Source of the DNA: Clostridium sp. CMCC3677
Lineage (GTDB): Bacteria > Bacillota > Clostridia > Clostridiales > Clostridiaceae
Reading direction: 5' to 3'
Length of the DNA stretch: 64,000 nt
NCBI RefSeq assembly: GCF_023845585.1
Contig: NZ_JAMQHS010000001.1
Span: 186,001 to 250,000, forward strand
Below are positions 24,845 to 32,576 of the stretch, piece after piece. The first letter of the stretch is position 1, and every line of letters begins with the position of its first letter. The notes below the pieces were generated by a model. The model was given only the letters and a program-made list of their open reading frames with translations, was not told the origin of the DNA and made no database searches. The translations under genes were made by a program, and so were the position numbers.

Positions 24845-26173
24845 ATGAATAAAAGATTAAAACACATAATTGCAGCTACTCTTGTAGTAAGTGCATTTAC
24901 AACTATTGCTCCAGCAAAATATATTAATTTAGGTATGGTAAATGCATATGCATCAAGTAGCATAAGTAAAGATGAGTTTGATGATCTTGCTGTATACAAG
25001 GGTTCAAGCTCAAAAAAATTACAACTTTATAGTTCTTCAAGTTGTAAGGATTCTGATGAAGTAGATTTTAAATTTAATACAAAGACATATTACGTTAAAA
25101 TTTCAGGTAGCACAGATTCTGTAAATATTAATGCTGATATTGATAGTGACTATGAAGCGCATGTATTTAAAGGAAATAAAGATACACCACATGATCTTGA
25201 GGAAGAGATAGAAGTGGGATCTGGAACAACAACTCTTTATGTAAGAATATATGAAAATGGAGAGTTTGAAGATGATGATGTTGAAGAAAATGTAGTAAGA
25301 ACTTATAAGATATATGTAAAAAATGGATCTGACTCTGATGATGACAATGCTTCAGATAAGATCTATTTAAAGGATATAACTTTAAGTAATGGAGATATAA
25401 GTTTTAATAAGAAAAAGACTTCTTATGATATAAATGTTGCTGAATCAGTAGATTCTATCAAGATTAAGGCTGTACCAGAAGATGATGATTATACTGTTGA
25501 AATTGATGAAGATACAGTCGATGATGGAGACAAATATAAAAAAGAAGTTGACCTTAAAAAAGGAAAAAATACTATTAAGATAAATATAGAAGATGATGAT
25601 GATAACAAGAGAACATACACTTTAAATATAACTCGAGGAGGAACATCTACTTCTAATAATCAAAATACAAATAATAATACAAACAATAATTCTAATACAG
25701 TTAAGCCAAGTACACCAGGCAATACTGATAAAAAATGTGATCAATGGGTAAGTGCTAATGGAGTTTGGCAATATAATGACTCAAATGGAAATGCTATTAA
25801 GAATAGATGGTACAGTGATAGATCTTCAGGAAAATGGTATTACTTAGATCAAAATGGATATATGAAAATAGGTTGGTTAAGAGACGGAGACTCATGGTAT
25901 TATCTAGACGAAAATGGAGCTATGAGAACAGGATGGGTACTTTGTGGAAATGATTGGTACTATTTAAATAACAATGGATCAATGCATACAGGGTGGCTAC
26001 AAGATGGATCAAATTGGTACTTTATTAACAGAAATACTGGCGTAATGAAGAGCAATGGTTGGATTGTAGATAATGGAAAGTATTATTATTTTAGTTCATC
26101 AGGAAAGATGCTTTCTAATGTTACAATGAATGGATATGTATTAGGTGCAGATGGGGCTTGGATAGGAAGATAA
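24845..26173 (+). CDS. Secreted protein with two cadherin-like domains and wall-binding repeats
   Basis: 442 residues, AGGGGGATTG ribosome binding site. Signal peptide 1-37 with motif APAKYINL before AYASS. Beta-sandwich modules lie at about 38-152 and 170-265; the second has the full cadherin-like signature (IYLKDITLSNGDISFNKKK, YTLNITRGG). An Asn/Thr/Pro linker leads to six wall-binding repeats (297-442) ending in the VTMNGYVLGADGAWIG cap shared with the 5225 and 17408 proteins. Together with 23709, 26322 and 27966 it forms a run of four close paralogues, probably by tandem duplication. Confidence 0.87.
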   Translation: MNKRLKHIIAATLVVSAFTTIAPAKYINLGMVNAYASSSISKDEFDDLAVYKGSSSKKLQLYSSSSCKDSDEVDFKFNTKTYYVKISGSTDSVNINADIDSDYEAHVFKGNKDTPHDLEEEIEVGSGTTTLYVRIYENGEFEDDDVEENVVRTYKIYVKNGSDSDDDNASDKIYLKDITLSNGDISFNKKKTSYDINVAESVDSIKIKAVPEDDDYTVEIDEDTVDDGDKYKKEVDLKKGKNTIKINIEDDDDNKRTYTLNITRGGTSTSNNQNTNNNTNNNSNTVKPSTPGNTDKKCDQWVSANGVWQYNDSNGNAIKNRWYSDRSSGKWYYLDQNGYMKIGWLRDGDSWYYLDENGAMRTGWVLCGNDWYYLNNNGSMHTGWLQDGSNWYFINRNTGVMKSNGWIVDNGKYYYFSSSGKMLSNVTMNGYVLGADGAWIGR

Positions 26174-26264
26174 TAAAAAAGTACCCAAAATTAACCTTTT
26201 TGATGTATTATTAATGAGTATAAGTTATGACAAAAGAATTAAGAATATCTTAAGCTTAAATTAA

Positions 26265-26293
26265 TTTACTTGTCGTCATTGTCATGGTAAAAT
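26265..26293 (+). promoter_or_regulatory. Promoter of the 26322 gene, shared with the 27966 gene
   Basis: TTTACT (26265-26270), 17-nt spacer ending ATGG, TAAAAT (26288-26293). The preceding ATCTTAAGCT and TTAATTTACT match the region before the 27966 gene. Confidence 0.6.
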
Positions 26294-26321
26294 ATACAAC
26301 ATATAAGGGAGGAATGGTAAA

Positions 26322-27569
26322 ATGAATAAAATATTGAAAAGAACAATAGGATCATTACTTGCTGTAGCGACCTTTGCAACAGTTGGTCCTGTAAAATATA
26401 CAAACTTATTTACAACAGAAGCTCATGCATCTACAAGTAAAAATTCTGATATGATAACTGATATAAACATTGGTAAATCAGAAGGTGATGATGATTATAG
26501 CTTATATGATAAGAAGAAGTGTAAGAAAAAGGTTGACTTTGATGCCGGAAAAACAGATTATTATGTTAATGCTAAATCTAAAAATAAAGTTTATGTAAGT
26601 GCAGATGTTAAGTCTGGATATTCATATGAAGTATATAGAGGTTCTAAAGAAGCTGATGATGGTAAAATTTCACTTAGCTCATCTTCAACTAAGGTTTCTG
26701 TAAAAGTATATGAAAATGGAAATGTTGAAAATGGAAATAAGAAAACACTTAAAGAAACTTATAAGATAACAGTATTACGTAATAGAGACAAAGATGACGA
26801 TGATGATGATGATGATGACGATTATGATGATATCTATTTAAAAAATCTTGAAGTAGATGATAAAGATGTTAAATTAAAGGAAAGCAAAACTACTTATACT
26901 GTAGATGTTAAAGAAAGTAAAACATCAGTTAAGATTGTAGCTGAACCAGATGAGGATGAATATAAAGTAAAAATCGATGGAGATACAGTTGATGATGATG
27001 ATGATTATGAAAAGAAAGTCACTTTAAAAAAAGGTAAGAATGAATTTAAAATAAGAGTTAAAGATGATGATAAAAATGAAAGAATATATACATTAATCAT
27101 CAATAGAGGATCATCTTCTGATAAAGATGAAGACAAAGAAGAAAATAAGAATAACTCAAACTCAAATAATAACACAAATGTAACTGCTAGACCAAACCAA
27201 TGGATAACAGTTAATGGACAGTTAATGTACAATGATTCATTAGGAAATCCTATCAAGAATGCATGGTTCATAGATAGAAACACTAATGCATGGTATTATT
27301 TCCAAGCTGATGGAACAACAAAAAAAGGTTGGTTTAGTAGTAATGGTAATTGGTACTATTTAAATCAATATAGTGGTCAAATGCAAACAGGATGGTCTTA
27401 TATAAATGGACAATGGTATTGCTTAAATTCATCAGGTGCTATGAGAACAGGATGGATAAAATCTGATTGGAGTGGTGATTGGTATTACTGTGATGGATCA
27501 GGAAAAATGCTTAGAAATACAACTGTTAATGGGTATAGATTAGCATCAAGCGGTGCTTGGGTAAGATAA
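26322..27569 (+). CDS. Secreted protein with cadherin-like domains, poly-Asp tract and wall-binding repeats
   Basis: 415 residues, AAGGGAGGAA ribosome binding site. Signal peptide 1-37 with motif GPVKYTNL before AHAST. A first beta-sandwich module (40-150) is joined to a cadherin-like module (168-262) by a run of about ten Asp residues (156-166), followed by further DDD clusters. These could bind Ca2+ or simply act as an acidic spacer. Five wall-binding repeats (283-415) end in the TVNGYRLASSGAWVR cap. Family paralogue of 24845 and 27966. Confidence 0.86.
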   Translation: MNKILKRTIGSLLAVATFATVGPVKYTNLFTTEAHASTSKNSDMITDINIGKSEGDDDYSLYDKKKCKKKVDFDAGKTDYYVNAKSKNKVYVSADVKSGYSYEVYRGSKEADDGKISLSSSSTKVSVKVYENGNVENGNKKTLKETYKITVLRNRDKDDDDDDDDDDYDDIYLKNLEVDDKDVKLKESKTTYTVDVKESKTSVKIVAEPDEDEYKVKIDGDTVDDDDDYEKKVTLKKGKNEFKIRVKDDDKNERIYTLIINRGSSSDKDEDKEENKNNSNSNNNTNVTARPNQWITVNGQLMYNDSLGNPIKNAWFIDRNTNAWYYFQADGTTKKGWFSSNGNWYYLNQYSGQMQTGWSYINGQWYCLNSSGAMRTGWIKSDWSGDWYYCDGSGKMLRNTTVNGYRLASSGAWVR

Positions 27570-27592
27570 TATAATCTTATTTTAAGTTAAGA

Positions 27593-27615
27593 CTATGTTT
27601 TAAAACATAGCCTAA
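27593..27615. repeat. Terminal-repeat-only remnant of the MITE-like family (possible)
   Basis: ACTATGTTTTAAAACATAGCC is a short perfect hairpin equal to the two outer ends of family-B elements joined together. It could also act with the next hairpin as a terminator. Confidence 0.45.
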
Positions 27616-27621
27616 GTTAAA

Positions 27622-27662
27622 AATGCTTTAGAGATATGAAATTTTCTCTAGGGCATTTTTTA
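27622..27662 (+). terminator. Rho-independent terminator
   Basis: AATGCTTTAGAGA ... TCTCTAGGGCATT stem with mismatches followed by TTTTTATT. The ~300 bases after it to 27966 hold only AT-rich upstream DNA and the promoter at 27898. Confidence 0.7.
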
Positions 27663-27897
27663 TTACGTTACTTTTAGAATATAATTTAATTAATATTTAA
27701 AATTTATGTAAAGTTTTTGTTAAAAATGTAAAATTATAAACACATATTTTTAAAATCTATTGAATGCTGGAAAAAATATGTTATAATTATATTAAATTTT
27801 CAATTATATCGTTGTTATTAGAGAGAGAAAAAGGAAGAGTGGACTTTAAAACACAACTTAATTTTTAAACCTTAATATTATCTTAAGCTAATGTTAA

Positions 27898-27926
27898 TTT
27901 ACTATCAATGTTTAAAATGGTAAAAT
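27898..27926 (+). promoter_or_regulatory. Promoter of the 27966 gene
   Basis: TTTACT (27898-27903), 17-nt spacer ending ATGG, TAAAAT (27921-27926); same arrangement and upstream ATCTTAAGCT as before the 26322 gene. Confidence 0.6.
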
Positions 27927-27965
27927 TAATAGTACTAAAGTATTTAGAGAGATGGTGAGATAATT

Positions 27966-29393
27966 TTGAAGAAATTTTTTAGAAATATTATTATGGCATT
28001 TTTGGTAATTGGTATATTTTCAGTATTTGAGCCGTCAAAATATTTTAATTTAATTAATAAAAAAGCATACGCAGCTAGTAGGGTGTATTTAGATAATATA
28101 TATTTAAGTGACAGATGCTCTATTGATTTTTCTAGGAAAAAGTATTCTTATATTTTAGATGTTGATAAATCACTTGAAGAAATAGTAGTTAGAGCTAGAC
28201 CTGAAGATTATAATGATACAGTTAAAATTAATGGAGAAGTTATAACAAGTGATGATAAATATAGAAAATTAGTACCCTTAGAAATTGGAAAAAATAAAAT
28301 TGAAATAGAAGTTAAGGATAATAATAGTGCTACAACAGCTACATACACTCTGTATATTTATAGGGGTGGGAATGAATGCAACTATTTATTAGATGATATA
28401 AGTATTGATTCAAGTAATATTGGTTTTAAGAAGGACAAGAATTCTTATAATATTGAAGTTGATGATGATACATCTAAAGTTGTTCTTAAAGCTATAACAA
28501 AGGATAAAAATTATAAGGTAGTTGTTAATGGGACTGAACTTGATTATCCTAATCTTATTAGAATAAGATTTAGTGGAATTGGGAAATATGAAATTAAAAT
28601 TAAAGTTACTGATCCTGAAACAAATAGATTTAAGGAATATAATTTAGATATGTATGTAGGTATTCCTATATCTCCTGATGTATCTAATTCTATAAATTCA
28701 GTTATAAAACCTAATCAATGGGTAATGGTAAATGGTAGATGGAGATATAATGACTCATTAGGAGAGCCTATAAAAGATAAATGGTTTTTTGATACAAAGT
28801 ATAATAACTATTTTTACTTTAATAAAAGGGGAAATATGAGGACAGGCTGGCTTTGCGTGGATAATAATTGGTATTATGCAGAGATTAATGGTGAAAGACA
28901 AACAGGCTGGCTTTTAGAGGACAATGAGTGGTATTATTTTGATTATGATGGAATAATGAAAACAGGTTGGATACCATATAAAGATAAGTGGTATTTTCTA
29001 GATTCAATTGGAGCTATGCAAACAGGTTGGATTTGTGATAAAGGTAATTGGTATGTTTTAAATGCCAATGGTGAAATGATTACTGGTTGGATAACATATA
29101 ATAAAAATAGATACTTTTTAAAAGATGATGGAAAAATGGCAGTAGGATGGTTTAATAATGAAAATGAATGGTACTATTTTAATGCTAATGGAAGTATGAA
29201 AAATGGAGAATGGTTATTTTATAGGAGCAATTGGTATTATATAAATTATATTGGTACCATGAGAACAGGTTGGCTATATAAAGATAATAAGTACTATTAT
29301 TTTAATGAAGATGGAACAATGAATACAACTACTAAAACTATAGATGGATATACTTATAATTTCAATAAAGATGGTTCAGCAAATTTTAACTGA
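27966..29393 (+). CDS. Secreted protein with two cadherin-like domains and long wall-binding repeat tail
   Basis: 475 residues. The TTG start is kept because MKKFFRNIIMAFLVIGIFSVFEPSKYFNL aligns, in two segments, with the signal peptides of the array paralogues (core, then PSKYFNL, then AYAAS). The ribosome binding site is weak (GAGATGG). Cadherin-like modules lie at about 38-130 and 138-230, then about ten wall-binding repeats (245-475) with an unusual Cys-containing unit (TGWICDKGNWYVL). No enzyme motif. Last of the four-gene paralogue run. Confidence 0.86.
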   Translation: MKKFFRNIIMAFLVIGIFSVFEPSKYFNLINKKAYAASRVYLDNIYLSDRCSIDFSRKKYSYILDVDKSLEEIVVRARPEDYNDTVKINGEVITSDDKYRKLVPLEIGKNKIEIEVKDNNSATTATYTLYIYRGGNECNYLLDDISIDSSNIGFKKDKNSYNIEVDDDTSKVVLKAITKDKNYKVVVNGTELDYPNLIRIRFSGIGKYEIKIKVTDPETNRFKEYNLDMYVGIPISPDVSNSINSVIKPNQWVMVNGRWRYNDSLGEPIKDKWFFDTKYNNYFYFNKRGNMRTGWLCVDNNWYYAEINGERQTGWLLEDNEWYYFDYDGIMKTGWIPYKDKWYFLDSIGAMQTGWICDKGNWYVLNANGEMITGWITYNKNRYFLKDDGKMAVGWFNNENEWYYFNANGSMKNGEWLFYRSNWYYINYIGTMRTGWLYKDNKYYYFNEDGTMNTTTKTIDGYTYNFNKDGSANFN

Positions 29394-29399
29394 TTTTTT

Positions 29400-29588
29400 T
29401 ATTCTTTAGCAATTATAATATATTGAAATCAGTGGATAACTTAAATTATAATTTTGGTTAAAGTTGAAGAAATGTCATCTAAAGAATAAAAAAATAATTT
29501 AGTCGCCTGCCAAGTTTTTTCACATACGTTCGAAAAGGCAGATGCGTAAAAAAATCGACAGCTCCATAGTGGCTTTATCGATTTTTTT
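29400..29588 (+). repeat. DnaA-box repeat, divergent full-length copy
   Basis: TATTCTTTAGCAATTATAA ... CATCTAAAGAATAAAAAAA; the DnaA-like site is AGTGGATAA (one mismatch). The second-half stem is CGCCTGCC / GGCAGATGCG instead of GCCGCACC / GGGTGCATGGC, and the end is AATCGA...TCGATTTTTTT. Pairing is preserved while sequence has changed. Confidence 0.75.
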
Positions 29589-29624
29589 ATTGACTTAATG
29601 ATTTGACATGGAGGTTAACTGTTT

Positions 29625-31712
29625 ATGAAGTTTCCTGAATTACAAGAACACATTAAGAAGTTTATGAATAATGAAAATTATATGAAATACTTTAGAGCAT
29701 TTGCAGTTCATAACATTGAATATGATCCGCATTATGTAAAAAGTGTTATGGAGTATCTTTTAGATATTTCAAGAAAGCTTAACTATGAATTAGCAGAGCA
29801 TTGGTGCTTAATATATATTGGATGGTGTGAACAGCTTGAATGTAATTTTGAAAAGGCAATAAAATTGCATTTAATGTCAAAAGAATATTTTGAAAAAATT
29901 AAAGAACTAGAGGGTGTTAGTGTAACATGTAATGCACTACTTGTTGACTATTTAAAAATAGGGCAATTTGATTTAGCTATAATTAATGCATTAAGAGGAG
30001 CTGACATTGCAAGAAAGTTAGGAAATAAGAAATTATCTATAGTATTACTACTTAATATATCATATGCATATGTTGACTCGTATAATTATGATGAAGCTAT
30101 TAACACACTCAAAAAGCTTAAAGCATATAAAAGTGAATTTAATTTTAAACATGAAATATTAATGTGTACGATTTTAGCAGAATGTTCACTGTCTATAAAT
30201 GACTTAGAAAGAGCATTTAATTATTCGACATTTGCATTAAAAATTATAGAAAAGAATAAGACTAAAATGTATAAGGTAGAATTATTATCTATAATTGCAG
30301 ATATTTTATATAGAAAGAATGAAGAATGTGAAGCAATAAAATTATTTGAAGAATCATTAGAAATTCTTAAACAAGATGATAATTATTTAAGAGCAAAAAT
30401 ATTAATAAGATGGGGACAGTGCAATTTATATAATGAAAATTATATTTTAGCAGAAAAAAAATTTTTAGAATGTCTTAATTTATTAGAAGAAACAAATTTT
30501 ATTACTTTAAAATCACAGGTTTATAAAGAATTAAGTAGTATCTATGAAAAGTTAGGAAAATATAAAGAAGCATTTGAAGCAATGAAAGAGTATGATAAGT
30601 ATGAAAAAAGGGTATATGATTTACACAGCAGTAGCTGGTTTAGCATTTTTAAATATAGGAATTTAGAAGAGAAAGCAAATGTATATAGAGAATTATATAA
30701 TAAGATAGAGCGTATTTCAGAATTAGGAAAAGAAATAATTTCCATATTAGATATAGATAAATTACTATATACTATTTATATTGAGGTTAAAAAGCTAATT
30801 GATACTGATATATTTGGAATTGCTTTATTTGATGAAGAAAAAAGTATATTAGAATATAAATTGTTTATAGAAAATGGTGACGTTAAAAATTTATGTTCTA
30901 TTTCTCTTGACGATAAAAATAGTTTTGGCGTGTACTGTTTTAAAAGTAAAAAAGAAATTTTAATTAACAATATTGAAAATGAACATATTAAGTATGTAAG
31001 AAAATTTAATGTTAATAAATACAAGAAAGTTCCTTACTCAATACTATATATTCCTATAATTATTAAAAATAAATCCATAGGTGTTATAAGTGTTCAAAGT
31101 TATAGAAAAAATGCGTATACAAGAAATGAGTTAAATGAACTAAAAATCTTGTCATCTTATATAGCCATTGCACTTCAAAATGGTAAAATATTTAATGCAG
31201 TTGAGCATTTTGCAAAGTATGATTCATTAACAGGAATGCTTAATAGAAATGTTATATTAACTCAAGGAGAGGACATTTTAAATAATAGACTGGAAACAAA
31301 AGATAAGTTTTCTATAATAATGATTGATGTTGATTATTTCAAAAAAATCAATGATAACTATGGTCATGATATAGGTGATATTGTTTTAAGAGATGTTAGT
31401 GCAATAATAAAAAGTGAAATTAGAAATACGGACTCTTTAGGAAGATATGGTGGAGAAGAATTTTTGGTATTATTACCAAATATAAATTTAGAAGAAGCTA
31501 AAAAAATTGCGGATAGAATTAGGAAGAGTGTAGAAAATTATAAATATTATTATTTAACTAGTAAAAAACATAATCGTGTTACATTAAGTCTTGGTGTTTA
31601 TGAATTCAATAAAGATGAATTTGATTTTTTTGAAGGTGTAAAAAAGGCAGATAAAGCACTATATATGGCAAAATCTTTAGGCAGAAATATGGCAATTGAA
31701 TATTCAGGATAA
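29625..31712 (+). CDS. Diguanylate cyclase with TPR and GAF domains
   Basis: 695 residues, ATGGAGG upstream of ATG. The N-terminal ~340 residues are TPR-like helical hairpins (ALRGADIARKLGNKKLSIVLLLNISYAYVD in part; repeated A-x4-L patterns). A GAF domain lies at about 355-515 and GGDEF at about 535-695. The GGDEF domain has DVDYFKKINDNYGHDIGD, the active-site motif GGEEF and an RNTD I-site five residues before it, so an active, product-inhibited cyclase is expected. It makes c-di-GMP, which in clostridia controls motility and surface attachment. Its place among surface protein genes is suggestive, but no c-di-GMP riboswitch was found in their leaders. Confidence 0.92.
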   Translation: MKFPELQEHIKKFMNNENYMKYFRAFAVHNIEYDPHYVKSVMEYLLDISRKLNYELAEHWCLIYIGWCEQLECNFEKAIKLHLMSKEYFEKIKELEGVSVTCNALLVDYLKIGQFDLAIINALRGADIARKLGNKKLSIVLLLNISYAYVDSYNYDEAINTLKKLKAYKSEFNFKHEILMCTILAECSLSINDLERAFNYSTFALKIIEKNKTKMYKVELLSIIADILYRKNEECEAIKLFEESLEILKQDDNYLRAKILIRWGQCNLYNENYILAEKKFLECLNLLEETNFITLKSQVYKELSSIYEKLGKYKEAFEAMKEYDKYEKRVYDLHSSSWFSIFKYRNLEEKANVYRELYNKIERISELGKEIISILDIDKLLYTIYIEVKKLIDTDIFGIALFDEEKSILEYKLFIENGDVKNLCSISLDDKNSFGVYCFKSKKEILINNIENEHIKYVRKFNVNKYKKVPYSILYIPIIIKNKSIGVISVQSYRKNAYTRNELNELKILSSYIAIALQNGKIFNAVEHFAKYDSLTGMLNRNVILTQGEDILNNRLETKDKFSIIMIDVDYFKKINDNYGHDIGDIVLRDVSAIIKSEIRNTDSLGRYGGEEFLVLLPNINLEEAKKIADRIRKSVENYKYYYLTSKKHNRVTLSLGVYEFNKDEFDFFEGVKKADKALYMAKSLGRNMAIEYSG

Positions 31713-31726
31713 ATTAAAAAATTATT

Positions 31727-31788
31727 TTTTTATGAGCTGTTATACTTAATTTTCTTATTAAAGATTAAGTATAACAGCTCATAAATTT
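31727..31788 (+). terminator. Rho-independent terminator
   Basis: TTTATGAGCTGTTATACTTA pairs with TAAGTATAACAGCTCATAAA across a 14-nt loop, followed by TTTTT. Confidence 0.88.
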
Positions 31789-31927
31789 TTGCTTTGAAAT
31801 TATGTTATGTTTTAGTATAGTGTTGAGTTAATAATATTGGCAATAAGTAAGATAGTTATATCATTTGTGATTTTTTTTTCATAATATAAAATTAAAAAGT
31901 AGTTCTTTTTAATTGAGGTGCTTAATT

Positions 31928-32479
31928 TTGAAAGAGAGATTTTCATATTTAAAGAAAATATTAAGTAAAATATGTTTAGGAGATAAATGTTTAATTATAT
32001 TTATGATAATTATATTTATTCATGTAACATTTGATCTATTTATAGGTGGTAATGGAATAAATTCTGAAGAGACAGTAAATGCAATAGATATAATAGTAAG
32101 GACTACTATTGCATCTATATTCGGATATTTTATAAGTTCAAATTTTGTGAAAAATAAAAAAGAAATTTTAGATGAAAAAGAAAGTAATAAATGCTATTTA
32201 GAGAATAAAAACAGTAATAAAGCTTATTTGAATGATAATAAGAAGTTAATTATAAATAATAATAATGAACATTTAGATGGTGAAAATAAGCAGAACCGTG
32301 CAAGTGAAGAACAAATTATTATTGTTTTCATAATTGGATTAGCTTCTATGATACTATTACTTTTAGTAAGAGATTTCATACAAGTTTCTAATCCGGATAT
32401 TCCCATAATATCTCAATTAAGAGATATTGTTTGTGGCTGTGTGGGATTTTTGTTAGGATGTCCTTCAAATCACAAGTAA
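31928..32479 (+). CDS. Small membrane protein of unknown function
   Basis: TTG 31928 is preferred because TGAGGTG (31914-31920) lies 7 nt upstream; a further TTG at 31913 overlaps that site. 183 residues. Four hydrophobic segments: about 21-40 (LIIFMIIIFIHVTFDLFIGG), 55-75 (IIVRTTIASIFGYFI), 133-154 (IIIVFIIGLASMILLLLVRDF) and 165-180 (VCGCVGFLLGC). A charged Asn/Lys-rich loop of ~50 residues separates the pairs. I recognise no family; the paired-hairpin layout recalls holin-like or small phage-derived membrane proteins, but this is weak. It stands alone. Confidence 0.6.
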   Translation: MKERFSYLKKILSKICLGDKCLIIFMIIIFIHVTFDLFIGGNGINSEETVNAIDIIVRTTIASIFGYFISSNFVKNKKEILDEKESNKCYLENKNSNKAYLNDNKKLIINNNNEHLDGENKQNRASEEQIIIVFIIGLASMILLLLVRDFIQVSNPDIPIISQLRDIVCGCVGFLLGCPSNHK

Positions 32480-32500
32480 AGTTTGTTATGATTATATTAT

Positions 32501-32546
32501 AAAATATTACTATTTAGTAATTTAAATATTAAATAGTAATATTTTA
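32501..32546 (+). terminator. Probable terminator hairpin
   Basis: AAAATATTACTATTTA ... TAAATAGTAATATTTT, a 16-bp AT-rich stem without a long T-run. Confidence 0.6.
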
Positions 32547-32576
32547 GAAAGAAAGTTTACAAGATGGAGGATAATA

